From positions 139,930 through 203,929 of the forward strand of contig DASQIZ010000091.1 of assembly GCA_035631315.1 (NCBI GenBank): a stretch of 64,000 bases of DNA, given 5' to 3'. The translations under genes and the position numbers were made by a program. The notes beneath the pieces were generated by a model that saw only the letters and a program-made list of their open reading frames with translations, made no database searches and had not been told where the DNA came from. Below are positions 1 through 8,861 of the stretch, one piece after another; the first letter of the stretch is position 1; each line of letters begins with the position of its first letter. Origin of the DNA: 40CM-2-70-7 sp035631315. Its GTDB lineage: Bacteria > Gemmatimonadota > Gemmatimonadetes > Gemmatimonadales > GWC2-71-9.

Positions 1-732
1 CGAGTGATTGAGGCCGAGCATATGGCCGATCTCGTGGAGCGCCACGACCCGCACGTCCTCGACGCCCATGGGATGATTCCCGGGATCGAAGGTCGCGATC
101 GTGATCGTGGCCGAGAGGACGTGACCGTCGCGGTCCCAAGTCAGGTCGGTCTGTCCGGTGCGGTCGATGTCGAATTGCCGGCGCCACCGGAAGATCACTT
201 CGGCGCGCGTGGAGTCGTCGACGAACGCAAAGCGCACGGGGAGGTTCACCTGGTCCCACCGCGCGAGCGCCGATCGCACGGCGTTCAGGAACGCGGGCTG
301 GAAATTCTCGACGGTGTCGCCGGTCAGGAGGATTCGAACCGGATCCCGGTACCGGTGGTCCCACCGGTGCAGCGCGGAGTCCGCGCTTTCGGCGACGATC
401 TCATTCAGATAGGTGACCCCCGCGCTGGCGCGGACCTGCCGCCGGGTCTGCGCGCGGGCGAGCTGATCGTAGTACCCCTGCGGCTCGTTCATCGTCAGCG
501 TGTCCATCGGGTTGATGGGCACACCCGGTGTCGTGTCCCGGGCCGCGGAATCCGGAGTCGCGGCGACCCGGGCGCCAAGAGAGTCGTGGATCGGGGGCAG
601 CGGGGTAACGGACGTGTGGCGAACGGGTACCGGCGGGTGCGCGGCCCGGTGACGCGCCGCGACGCGGAACACCACCACCGCGACGATGGCGAGGGCGAGG
701 ATACGGAGCGCCGGTGAAGCACGTTCGGCCAT
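1..732 (-). CDS. Matrixin-like zinc metalloprotease, C-terminus cut by window edge
   Basis: The minus strand is open from an ATG at 732 to the left edge without a stop (244 codons). Residues 10-22 are a hydrophobic signal or anchor segment, followed by a Pro/Ala-rich linker to about residue 70. The end carries HEIGHMLGLNHS, the HExxHxxGxxH zinc motif of matrixins and related metzincins, preceded by the usual segment in which a D-x-R loop and a short hydrophobic strand lead into the helix. A Met-turn, if present, would lie beyond the window. The protein is probably exported and cleaves proteins outside the cytoplasm; the substrate is unknown. The opposite-strand frame over the same bases has no recognisable domain and is treated as a shadow. 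Confidence 0.85.
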   Translation of the reverse strand, partial: MAERASPALRILALAIVAVVVFRVAARHRAAHPPVPVRHTSVTPLPPIHDSLGARVAATPDSAARDTTPGVPINPMDTLTMNEPQGYYDQLARAQTRRQVRASAGVTYLNEIVAESADSALHRWDHRYRDPVRILLTGDTVENFQPAFLNAVRSALARWDQVNLPVRFAFVDDSTRAEVIFRWRRQFDIDRTGQTDLTWDRDGHVLSATITIATFDPGNHPMGVEDVRVVALHEIGHMLGLNHS

Positions 733-794
733 GAGCGCAATATGTCCGCGCGCGCATTCGCGCCGCTAGCTTCGGCTTAGGAGTCTCTCTATGA

Positions 795-3092
795 TTGTCC
801 TCGCTCTATGCGCTCTCGCACGTGATAACGCTCCCCGCCAAGGTGTTGATCCGCCGCCGCTGGTGGGTGCTGCTCGCCTGGGCCCTGGTGGCGGCCCTCC
901 TCGCGCCGAACGCGGCGCGGGTGCAGGATGCATTGGCGGTCCGCGGGGGCTCGGACGAATCCACGGAGTCGTTCCGGGCCGGGGAAGCCCTGAAGGCGGC
1001 ACTCCCCAATCCCATCGCCGAGTACGTCGCCGTGGTCGTGCGCGGCCCCGTACCGGTGAATCATCCCCGGTTCGTGCAGATGCTCGACTCCCTCAGCGCC
1101 GCGCTCTCCCGCAAGCCCTACATCAAGCAGGTCGTCTCCGCCCAGTCACTCGGTGAGTCCACGTTCGTCAGCAAGGACCGTCACACGACGTTCCTGATCG
1201 CGGCGATGGAGACCGAGCAGACCGATAACATCAAGAACAACTTCGTTCCGGACATTCGCTCCACGCTCGCCAGTGTGGTCGCCGCCATCCCCGGCGCCGG
1301 GGCGTTCGACGTCAAGCTCACGGGCGACCCCGCGCTCGACTACGACATTCGCACCATCTCGGCGGAGGACACGCAGCACGGCGAGCATGTCGCGGTGCCA
1401 TTCTCGCTGGCGGTCCTGATCGTGGCGTTCGGTGCGCTGGTGGCCGCGACCTTGCCCATCATTGTCGGCGTGCTCGCGATCACGATCGCTCTGGGGCTCA
1501 TCACCATCGTCGCGCACTTCCAGACCATGTCCGTATTCGCCCTCACCATCACGAGCATGGTCGGCCTCGGCGTGGGGATCGACTACTCGCTCCTGATCGT
1601 CACCCGGTTCCGGGAGGAGCTGAACCGCGGTCTCTCTCCCGCGGACGCCGCGACCCGCACCATTCAGACCGCGGGCTCGGCCGTGATTACTTCTGGGGCG
1701 ACCGTCGTCGTCGGCTTCGCGGCGCTGTTGGTCACGCCGCTCATCGAGACGCGCTCGGTCGGCATCGGCGGGCTCCTGGTCGTCGCCATCGCGATCGGCA
1801 TCGCGACGACGTTCCTGCCCGCGCTCCTCGCGATTCTCGGCAGGGGCATCGACCGGCCCAAGTGGCTCGCGCGCCCGCTCGCGCGCTTTCACGCGCCGAC
1901 GGGATGGGAGCGTTGGGCCCGGTGGCTCGGCCACCGGCCCTGGCGCGCCATCGCGCTGGGGGGCGGGATCATCGGGCTCCTCATGATCCCGCTCTCCCAA
2001 ATGAAGATCGGATTGCCGGCGCGGAATTGGTTCCCCTCGGAATCCGAGTCGGGGGTCGGCTTGCAGGAGCTCGTCAACATGGGGGTGTCGGGAATCATCC
2101 AGCCGACCCGCGTGGTAATCGCGCTTCCGGCCGGCCAGTCGGCCTTGTCCGCGCGCCGTCTGCTGGGACTGAAGGCCCTGGGGGACGGCATTCTCAAGGA
2201 TCCGCGGGTGAAGCAGGTACGAGGCGTGGCCTCCCTCCAGCCACATCTCTCGAGTCTGGCCCTCACCATGTTCTACGCCAACCCCGACTCGGTCCGGCGC
2301 CACCACTCGACCTTCTTCAACGCCTACCTGAGTGCCGACTCGCGGACCACGCTCGTCGACGTGATTCCCGAAGACTCGGTGACCCTCACCGGCCTCATGC
2401 AGATGGCCACGCACGTGCGACAGGTCGCTCGCAAAGGCGTTCGCGGTCTCGATGGCGCGACGATCCTGGTCGGAGGATTCGCCGCCACGAGTGTGGACCT
2501 CCAGCACGACCTCCTGTCCCGCTTCCCCACCATCGTCGCGCTCATCCTCGGCGTGACCGCCGTGATGCTCTTCATCGCCTTCAAGTCATTGCTGGTGCCG
2601 ATGAAGGCGGTGCTCCTGAACTGTCTCTCGGTGGGCGGGGCGTTCGGGATCACCGTGCTCGTATTTCAGCGGGGCGTGCTGGGCTGGCTCTTCCGTCTGG
2701 ACGGACCCACCGAGGCGATTTTCGTCGTGGTGCCGGTCCTGGTGTTCGCGGTGGTGTTCGGATTGTCGATGGACTACGAGGTGTTTCTTCTGACGCGCGT
2801 GAAGGAAGTGTTCGACAAGACGGGGCGGAACGATCACGCGACCATGGAAGGCCTCTCGAGCACGGCGTCCACCATCACGTTCGCGGCGGCCATCATGGTC
2901 CTGGTATTCGGCGTCTTCGCCTTTTCCCGAGTCCTCGCCGTGCAATTCATGGGCTTCGGTCTGGCCGTGGCAGTGCTCCTGGACGCGACGTTGATCCGTA
3001 TGGTTCTCGTACCGGCAATCATGCATATCGCCGGCCGGTGGAACTGGTGGCCGGGAGTCCGCGCCCCCAAGGACCCCCCGCTCGGTCACTGA
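795..3092 (+). CDS. MMPL/RND-superfamily transporter
   Basis: 765 residues with the duplicated MMPL layout: an N-terminal membrane helix (about 20-40), a periplasmic loop, a block of five to six helices (about 195-370), a second single helix and loop (about 395-570), and a second helix block (about 575-750). Motifs GLGVGIDYSLLIVTRFREE and FGLSMDYEVFLLTRVKE are the paired conserved D-Y segments of the proton-relay helices. These proteins export lipids or hydrophobic molecules with the proton gradient; the cargo cannot be told from sequence. The chosen start is TTG at 795, with GGAG about 11 bases upstream; GTG at 822, just before the first helix, is an alternative. It stands alone with no adaptor gene next to it. 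Confidence 0.9.
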   Translation: MSSLYALSHVITLPAKVLIRRRWWVLLAWALVAALLAPNAARVQDALAVRGGSDESTESFRAGEALKAALPNPIAEYVAVVVRGPVPVNHPRFVQMLDSLSAALSRKPYIKQVVSAQSLGESTFVSKDRHTTFLIAAMETEQTDNIKNNFVPDIRSTLASVVAAIPGAGAFDVKLTGDPALDYDIRTISAEDTQHGEHVAVPFSLAVLIVAFGALVAATLPIIVGVLAITIALGLITIVAHFQTMSVFALTITSMVGLGVGIDYSLLIVTRFREELNRGLSPADAATRTIQTAGSAVITSGATVVVGFAALLVTPLIETRSVGIGGLLVVAIAIGIATTFLPALLAILGRGIDRPKWLARPLARFHAPTGWERWARWLGHRPWRAIALGGGIIGLLMIPLSQMKIGLPARNWFPSESESGVGLQELVNMGVSGIIQPTRVVIALPAGQSALSARRLLGLKALGDGILKDPRVKQVRGVASLQPHLSSLALTMFYANPDSVRRHHSTFFNAYLSADSRTTLVDVIPEDSVTLTGLMQMATHVRQVARKGVRGLDGATILVGGFAATSVDLQHDLLSRFPTIVALILGVTAVMLFIAFKSLLVPMKAVLLNCLSVGGAFGITVLVFQRGVLGWLFRLDGPTEAIFVVVPVLVFAVVFGLSMDYEVFLLTRVKEVFDKTGRNDHATMEGLSSTASTITFAAAIMVLVFGVFAFSRVLAVQFMGFGLAVAVLLDATLIRMVLVPAIMHIAGRWNWWPGVRAPKDPPLGH

Positions 3093-3337
3093 CCGGCTTC
3101 GAGCAGATCCTCCAGACGCTGTTTCCGTTCCCCCCACAAGTCCCAATGCCACGCTTCGACCCGCACGCCCGTGCGGGGATCCTTGAGGGGTTTGTGTTGG
3201 AGATACTTCGGATCGTAGCCGAGGCGGTCGCCAACCAGCAGGAGGGGTTCGCGCCGGGCGCTCACGAGGTGGATCATCGGTTCACCACGGTACACATGCC
3301 GATGGAGCCACACACCGCCGTCCATCGCGTAAATCAT
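3086..3337 (-). CDS. Small hypothetical protein downstream of pilin
   Basis: An 83-residue frame starting at an ATG directly preceded by GAAGGA and ending 7 bases inside the convergent transporter gene. It contains a charged, aromatic-rich C-terminal half (YDPKYLQHK, EAWHWDLWGERKQRLEDLL) and no membrane segment or known motif. The frame stays open upstream into the pilin 3' end, so an earlier start is possible. It lies 38 bases after the pilin stop and could be co-transcribed with it. I do not recognise a family; the main support is a plausible amino-acid composition in otherwise unexplained sequence. Confidence 0.4.
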   Translation of the reverse strand: MIYAMDGGVWLHRHVYRGEPMIHLVSARREPLLLVGDRLGYDPKYLQHKPLKDPRTGVRVEAWHWDLWGERKQRLEDLLEAGQ

Positions 3338-3375
3338 TCCTTCACGCCGGCGCGCGAAGGTCTTGATCAGGTCCG

Positions 3376-3756
3376 TCAGGAGCAGGCGGCTACGCCCTCC
3401 TTGGTGGCGTTCCCGATCAACGTCGCCGTCCCGAAGAACACATAGCACTTCCGGCCGGTCCCCGTGCTCGAGGCTGTGGCCGACCAGCCGACCCGGGTCG
3501 CCTCATTCACGACCACGGCGTTTCCGGTGCTAGGCGTGTAATTGCTCATCAGGGGGAAGCTGGTCGTGTAGGCAGAGCTGTCGTAGAAATACGCCTCCTC
3601 CGCCGTGGCCAGGTTCCGGAGGTCGGCCTTCATCGAGGCCTCGTACGATTTTTCCTTGGAGCTCGAGTAGTTGAGGATGGCCATCGTCGCGAGGATGCCG
3701 ATGATGACGATCACGATCAACAGCTCGATGAGGGTGAATCCGCGAGGGGGGCGCAT
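3376..3756 (-). CDS. Type IV pilin / pseudopilin (PilA/PilE-like)
   Basis: 126 residues. The N-terminus MRPPRGFTLIELLIVIVIIG is a class III (prepilin) signal: a short basic leader, G before F at the cleavage site for prepilin peptidase, E at position 5 of the mature protein, then the hydrophobic assembly helix. Two cysteines, one mid-C-terminal in KCYVF and one near the end in AACS, could form the C-terminal disulfide loop of pilins. The ATG at 3756 is chosen because it places the leader correctly; a TTG three codons upstream adds nothing. No assembly genes (pilB, pilC, pilQ) are nearby, so the machinery must be elsewhere. Confidence 0.92.
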   Translation of the reverse strand: MRPPRGFTLIELLIVIVIIGILATMAILNYSSSKEKSYEASMKADLRNLATAEEAYFYDSSAYTTSFPLMSNYTPSTGNAVVVNEATRVGWSATASSTGTGRKCYVFFGTATLIGNATKEGVAACS

Positions 3757-3801
3757 GGCGAGCAAATGTGGAGCGCTGGGTGTCCTCCAGCAAGAACAGT
3801 C

Positions 3802-6621
3802 CTATCCCTTAGCCTCGACCCAGTTCGGCCCGGTCCCGACACTCACGACGAGCGGGACACGAAGCTGGGCGGCGCCTTCCATCTCCCGCTGCACCAATAC
3901 CGCCGCGGCGTCGCGTTCCCCCTCGGGGACCTCGAACACCAGCTCATCGTGAACCTGCAGCAGCATCCGGGTCGCGAGCTTGCCCTCGGTCAGCCCGGCC
4001 GCAATCCGGATCATGGCGACCTTGATCAGGTCGGCCGCCGATCCCTGGAGAGGGGAGTTCGTGGCCGTGCGCTCCCCGAAAGCACGCATGTTGAAATTCC
4101 TGTCCTTCAACTCGGGGATGTACCGCCGGCGCCTGAAAATCGTCTCGGTATAGCCGCGCTGGCGGGCCTCCGCCACGGTGCGGTCCAGCCAGGCGCGCAC
4201 GCCCGCGAAGCGCTGGAAGTACTCCGCGATGAACCGCTTCGCTTCGTCCTGGGATATGGAAAGCATCCGGGCCAGGGCGAACGGGCCCTGGCCGTAGATG
4301 GTGCCGAAGTTGATGGTCTTCGCCCGCGCCCGCATTTCGGACGTCACCTGATCGTCGGGCACACCGAAGATCACCGCCGCGGTCTGCCGGTGGATGTCCC
4401 CGCCCCGCTCGAACGCTTCCACCAGTAAAGGGTCTCCGGACAGATGCGCGAGGAGGCGCAACTCGATCTGCGAGTAGTCGGCCGTGAGCAGGACGCATCC
4501 GGGAGACGCGATGAAAGCGCGCCGGATTTCTTCACCGCGCGGCGTCCGGATCGGGATATTCTGAAGATTGGGATCGGACGACGAGAGCCGTCCGGTCGCG
4601 GCGCCGGTCTGATTGAAGCTGGTGTGGATCCGCCCGGTGTCCGGGTTGATGTTCTGGGGCAATGAGTCGACATAGGTCGACTTGAGCTTCGACAGCTCCC
4701 GGTATTCGATGAGCAGCCGCGGGACCTCGTGACCCATCCCCGCGAGCTGCTCGAGGACCTCGTAGTCGGTCGACGCACCCGTCTTCGTCTTCTTGAGGAC
4801 GGGCAGCTGCAGCTTCTCGAAGAGCACCGTCCGGAGCTGCGGCGTGGACGCGATGTTGAAGTCGGTGCCGGCGGCCGCGTGGATCTCCTTCTCCAGTCGT
4901 CCGAGGTCGATCGCGAACTGGCGCGAAAGATTGCCGAGCAGCTCCCGGTCGACCCGGATGCCGGCCCATTCCATATCCGCGAGCACACGGATGAGAGGCA
5001 CTTCGATCGTGTCGAGCAGGGGCCGCAGGTGGTGGTCGTCGAGCTCGCCGTTGAACGCGCCGGCCAATCGCAGCACCATCTCCGAGTCGTCACAGCAATA
5101 GCGCGCCGCATCCGCGACCGGCACGTCGGCGAAGGGCCGCTCCGCGCGTCCCCGGCCGGCGACATCCGCATACGTCCGCATCGGGAGATTGAGACGCTCG
5201 AGGGCCAGTGCATCGAGGGCGTGCGACCGGCGGCCGGGGTCGAGCACGAAGCTCGCCAGCATGGAGTCGTACGCCACCCCGGCGAGCTCCACGCCGGCTC
5301 TCCTGAGGACCAGCCAGTCGTACTTGATGTTGTGGCCCGCCTTTTTCACTGCGGGATCGGTGAGCAGGTCACGCAGAGGCGCGAGCGCCGGACTCGCCAG
5401 GGCCGGAAGATTCCTCGGGGGCTCGCCCCCGGCCAGCTCACCATCGGGGGGCCGGTGCGCAAAGGGCAGATACCACGACTGCCCGGGCGCCACGGCGATC
5501 GACAAGCCTACCAGGGACGCCCGGAGCGGATCGATGGCCGATGCCTCGGTGTCGATGGCGATCAGCGGAGCCCGCCGGCATGCGGCGATCATGGCAGCGA
5601 GCCCCGCGACGTCGTCGAGCACGCGCGCGGGGACCACAGGGGCCGCCGCGACTGGCGGAGCCGCGGGTTCAGCCGGGACCGGTGCTGGAGCCGGAGCGGA
5701 GCCTGAGGATTCCGGTCCCGTCACCTTCGCGATGAGCGAGCGGAACTCGAGCTCCGTGAAGAGCTCCGTCAGCCGCGCCCCGTCGAATGGTTTGGCTCGC
5801 AGGGCGCCGAGGTCCAGGGTGACCGGCACGTCCCGCCGGATCGTCACCAGGTCCTTCGAGAGCCGCGCCTCCTCCGTATGGGCCTGTAACGCCTCACGCG
5901 CCCTCTTCCCCGGAATCTCGGCGGCATGAGCGAGGATCGTCTCCAGGTCCGGGTACTTCGTCAGCAGCTCGACGGCCGTCTTCTCGCCGATCCCCTTCAC
6001 GCCGGGGACGTTGTCGGAGCTGTCTCCGACCAGCGCCAGGTAGTCGATGACCTGGTGGGGAGGCACCCCCAGGCGTTCGGACGCGTTCGACTCATCCACC
6101 CACTGTTCCTCGACGCCGGCGGGACCGGACCGGCCGGGGTTGAGCAGCGAGACCTTGGGCCCGATGAGTTGATAAAAATCCTTGTCCCCCGACACGATCA
6201 CCGAGGACACGCCGCGCTCGGTGGCCTTGGCGGCCAGCGTGCCGATCACGTCGTCGGCTTCAAATCCTTCTACCGTGACGAGCGGCACGCGAAACGCCTC
6301 GAGGAGCTGCGCGATGCGCTCGACCGACCGGTCGAAGTCCTGCTGCAGCTCGGACGTCAGCTTCTGGCGGGTGGCTTTGTATTCAGGATAGAGCCGTTCG
6401 CGGAACGACACGCCCCGGTCGTTGATCCATCCCAGATATCCGGGCTGGTGCCGTTCCCGCAGGCGCAGCAGAAAGTTCGTGACACCCCAGGCGGCCGACG
6501 TGTTCTCGCCATGACGAGTGGTGAGGGGACGCGCGATCATCGCGAAGAACGCGCGATAGATCAGAGCGTAGCCGTCGACGAGAAAAAGCGCGTCCGTGGA
6601 CCGGGAGGGCGCGGAAGGCAT
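3802..6621 (-). CDS. polA: DNA polymerase I
   Basis: 939 residues, full length for the family. Residues 1-290 are the 5'-3' exonuclease (FLVDGYALIYRAF, EGFEADDVIG, SGDKDFYQL, GDSSDNVPGVKGIGEKTA). Residues about 335-530 are the 3'-5' exonuclease with its acidic residues apparently intact (DTE in Exo I, NIKYD in Exo II, YCCDD in Exo III), so proofreading is probably active. The polymerase domain has motif A TADYSQIELR, motif B RAKTINFGTIYG and motif C VHDELVFEVP. Phe in motif B matches E. coli Phe762. A Pro/Ala-rich linker of about 25 residues joins the two exonuclease domains. It removes primers and fills gaps in lagging-strand synthesis and repair. Confidence 0.98.
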   Translation of the reverse strand: MPSAPSRSTDALFLVDGYALIYRAFFAMIARPLTTRHGENTSAAWGVTNFLLRLRERHQPGYLGWINDRGVSFRERLYPEYKATRQKLTSELQQDFDRSVERIAQLLEAFRVPLVTVEGFEADDVIGTLAAKATERGVSSVIVSGDKDFYQLIGPKVSLLNPGRSGPAGVEEQWVDESNASERLGVPPHQVIDYLALVGDSSDNVPGVKGIGEKTAVELLTKYPDLETILAHAAEIPGKRAREALQAHTEEARLSKDLVTIRRDVPVTLDLGALRAKPFDGARLTELFTELEFRSLIAKVTGPESSGSAPAPAPVPAEPAAPPVAAAPVVPARVLDDVAGLAAMIAACRRAPLIAIDTEASAIDPLRASLVGLSIAVAPGQSWYLPFAHRPPDGELAGGEPPRNLPALASPALAPLRDLLTDPAVKKAGHNIKYDWLVLRRAGVELAGVAYDSMLASFVLDPGRRSHALDALALERLNLPMRTYADVAGRGRAERPFADVPVADAARYCCDDSEMVLRLAGAFNGELDDHHLRPLLDTIEVPLIRVLADMEWAGIRVDRELLGNLSRQFAIDLGRLEKEIHAAAGTDFNIASTPQLRTVLFEKLQLPVLKKTKTGASTDYEVLEQLAGMGHEVPRLLIEYRELSKLKSTYVDSLPQNINPDTGRIHTSFNQTGAATGRLSSSDPNLQNIPIRTPRGEEIRRAFIASPGCVLLTADYSQIELRLLAHLSGDPLLVEAFERGGDIHRQTAAVIFGVPDDQVTSEMRARAKTINFGTIYGQGPFALARMLSISQDEAKRFIAEYFQRFAGVRAWLDRTVAEARQRGYTETIFRRRRYIPELKDRNFNMRAFGERTATNSPLQGSAADLIKVAMIRIAAGLTEGKLATRMLLQVHDELVFEVPEGERDAAAVLVQREMEGAAQLRVPLVVSVGTGPNWVEAKG

Positions 6622-6641
6622 GGCGGGAATCTAAGCCCGAA

Positions 6642-8861
6642 TCAGTTCGCGCCATACAACGCGCGATAGATCTCCCAGTTCCGCATGACCGACCGGACGT
6701 ACCCCCGAGTTTCGACGTACGCGACGTCCTCGACGAAGAGGTCGGGATCGGCCCCAGGTGCGCGGGCGAGCCACCGGTCGACGGGCCCGGTCCCCGCGTC
6801 ATACGACGCCACCGCGGCGTCCACCCGGCCATGGTATCGCGCGAGGAGGGTCCCCAGATGCGCGGCGCCGAGGTGGAGGTTCAAGTCAGGGACGGTCAGC
6901 CACTCGGGAGCGAAGGGGAGATCGAGACCGCGCGCAGTGTACGCGGCGGTGCTGGGCATGAGCTGGGTGAGGCCACGCGCCCCGACGCGGGACATCGCCT
7001 CCCGGTCGAACACGCTCTCCTGACGGATCAGGGCCGCGAGCAAGTAGGGATCGACGTGAAACTCGTTCGCCTCCGCGACCACCACCCGGCGGTTCGGCCA
7101 CGGAAAGATCGCCCGCAGAACTCTGGGATCCCCCGGAGCGTGCGGCGCCGCGAGCCACGCGAGCCGCACCGACAGCGAGCCCCATCCCCGGGACGCGAGA
7201 CCCGTCGTCCACGCGAGCAGCTGGGCGACTGAGTCGGGAGGATTCGCGACCAGGGCCCGGACCTGGGCGTCCGCTTCGGAGTCGAGCCCCGCGAGCCGCA
7301 GCGTGTCGAGCCGCGCGAGTCCGGCGGTCACTCCCGGGACTGTCGAATCCACACTTTCGGCCACGGTCAGCGCCGGCAGCCCCGCCGCCTTTCGTGCGCG
7401 GAGTCCGTAGTAGCCGATCGAATCGTCGTGGGCGAGTGACGTCCACTGCGCCCGGGCATCCGCGGTGTCTCCCTGTGCCGCGGCGATCTTCGCGAGCCAG
7501 TAGCGCGCCGCGGCGTGGGTGCCAGGACCCGTCTCGACCTCTCCCTTGAACCATTCCGCGGCACGATCGAGGCGCTTCCGGCGGTACTCCCAGGAGCCGA
7601 GACGGAGGCGGGCCTGAACCGATGCCGCGTCGAGTGCGTGCGCCGACACCAGCTCCCGGAACATCGCCTCCGCACCCGACGAATCCCCCAGCTCGGCCAG
7701 CCGATCCCCTGCCAGGTAGAGCGCCGTCACCGCCGCGCTGTCAGCCGGGTAGGCGCGGGCGAAGTCCGAAAGCGCCTGAATGGCACTCGCATCACCGAGA
7801 CGGACGAGCACCCGCGCCCGCCGATAGGTGGCGAGCGCGCGGGTAGCGGAGTCCGTGGCCATCGTGATCGCGGCGGCAGCGGCCTTGAGTGCGTCGCGGT
7901 CTTTCCGCGTGCTGATCAGGAGGTCACTCCATAAGAGGAGTGTGGCAGCGCTCGAGTCCCCGGAGAGAACCGCTCGCCGCACCTGGACCGCGGCCGCCGG
8001 CGCGTCCCCGTGAGTGCGGAGGACCTGTGCCAGGGACGTCCGCTCAGCCGGGGTCAGCGGGGGCAACGGGCCCTGGGCGAGGTCCTCCCCTGCGGCGGCG
8101 TCATCGGATTGAGGCGCCGTCGCAAATAGATGATAGAGGAGAGTGCGGGCCCGCACCGAGTCCCTGTGAGCGAGCGCGACCTGGGCCGCCTCAAGGGTGC
8201 CGCCCGGTGCGGTCGCCAGCGCCTCTATTGCGGCGCTCGAGTCCCCTGCCGCCAGTATGGCCCGTGCGCGATAGAGCGGCGCGCGCCGGGAGGCAGGGAA
8301 CGACAACCCTGCGAGAAGCGAGTCGACGGTGACGGTGTCGCGGCTGACGCCGGCTTCGCGGAGTCGCAACCACTCATCGATGGACGCCAACCCGCCCGCC
8401 CGCGCCGCGACGTAGTACGCACGGGCACTGTCGGCCAAGCCTGCGTGATCGAAGGAGACCGCCGCCCGAACCGCGAGCAGTGCGGAACGGGTTCCGGTGG
8501 CGAGGGACCGCGCGCGGAGATAGTCGCGCGCCGCGTCGGTCGGCCGGCCCAGCCGGTCTACCGCCTCGGCGAGAATGGCGTAGCCCACTCCGCCGCCGGA
8601 GTCGGCGAGCCAGGGGCGCTTGTCGAGCAGGGCGACGACGCGCGCATAGCGCCGGGCGGTGAGCTCTGCCCGGGCATTGGCGATGAGGACCTGCGCGGAG
8701 GCGGAGCTGGAGGCGGTACCCGCGCCGGCGACGAACGCTTCCGCCGCATGCCAGGGCCGGCCCGCCGTTTCAAGCGATTCGGCGCGTGCGACCTCGGCGG
8801 GCTTCTGCGCCGACAGGAGGGGCGGCCACGACAGGAGGAGCGCCCAGACGGCGCGGCGCAT
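6642..8861 (-). CDS. Soluble lytic murein transglycosylase with superhelical N-terminal domain
   Basis: 739 residues. A signal peptide (1-18, ending SAQ) is followed by about 550 residues of Ala-rich helical repeats like the U-shaped domain of Slt70. The C-terminal SLT domain (about 600-735) has the catalytic Glu in ALIRQESVFD and the motif GARGLTQLMPSTA. It cleaves peptidoglycan glycan strands in the periplasm, forming 1,6-anhydro-MurNAc. Its start overlaps the stop of the upstream GWxTD gene in TGATG, and polA follows 20 bases after its stop, so the three genes probably form one transcript. The very high Ala/Asp content of the repeat domain makes repeat boundaries uncertain. Confidence 0.92.
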   Translation of the reverse strand: MRRAVWALLLSWPPLLSAQKPAEVARAESLETAGRPWHAAEAFVAGAGTASSSASAQVLIANARAELTARRYARVVALLDKRPWLADSGGGVGYAILAEAVDRLGRPTDAARDYLRARSLATGTRSALLAVRAAVSFDHAGLADSARAYYVAARAGGLASIDEWLRLREAGVSRDTVTVDSLLAGLSFPASRRAPLYRARAILAAGDSSAAIEALATAPGGTLEAAQVALAHRDSVRARTLLYHLFATAPQSDDAAAGEDLAQGPLPPLTPAERTSLAQVLRTHGDAPAAAVQVRRAVLSGDSSAATLLLWSDLLISTRKDRDALKAAAAAITMATDSATRALATYRRARVLVRLGDASAIQALSDFARAYPADSAAVTALYLAGDRLAELGDSSGAEAMFRELVSAHALDAASVQARLRLGSWEYRRKRLDRAAEWFKGEVETGPGTHAAARYWLAKIAAAQGDTADARAQWTSLAHDDSIGYYGLRARKAAGLPALTVAESVDSTVPGVTAGLARLDTLRLAGLDSEADAQVRALVANPPDSVAQLLAWTTGLASRGWGSLSVRLAWLAAPHAPGDPRVLRAIFPWPNRRVVVAEANEFHVDPYLLAALIRQESVFDREAMSRVGARGLTQLMPSTAAYTARGLDLPFAPEWLTVPDLNLHLGAAHLGTLLARYHGRVDAAVASYDAGTGPVDRWLARAPGADPDLFVEDVAYVETRGYVRSVMRNWEIYRALYGAN

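Noticed and set aside
4..717. Plus-strand 237-codon frame with Arg/Asp/His-rich translation
   Set aside because: It lies opposite the metzincin gene and has no domain; composition is typical of a shadow in GC-rich DNA.
1146..2507. Long minus-strand frame inside the MMPL gene
   Set aside because: Entirely antisense to a well-supported transporter; Arg/Asp/His-rich and without motifs.
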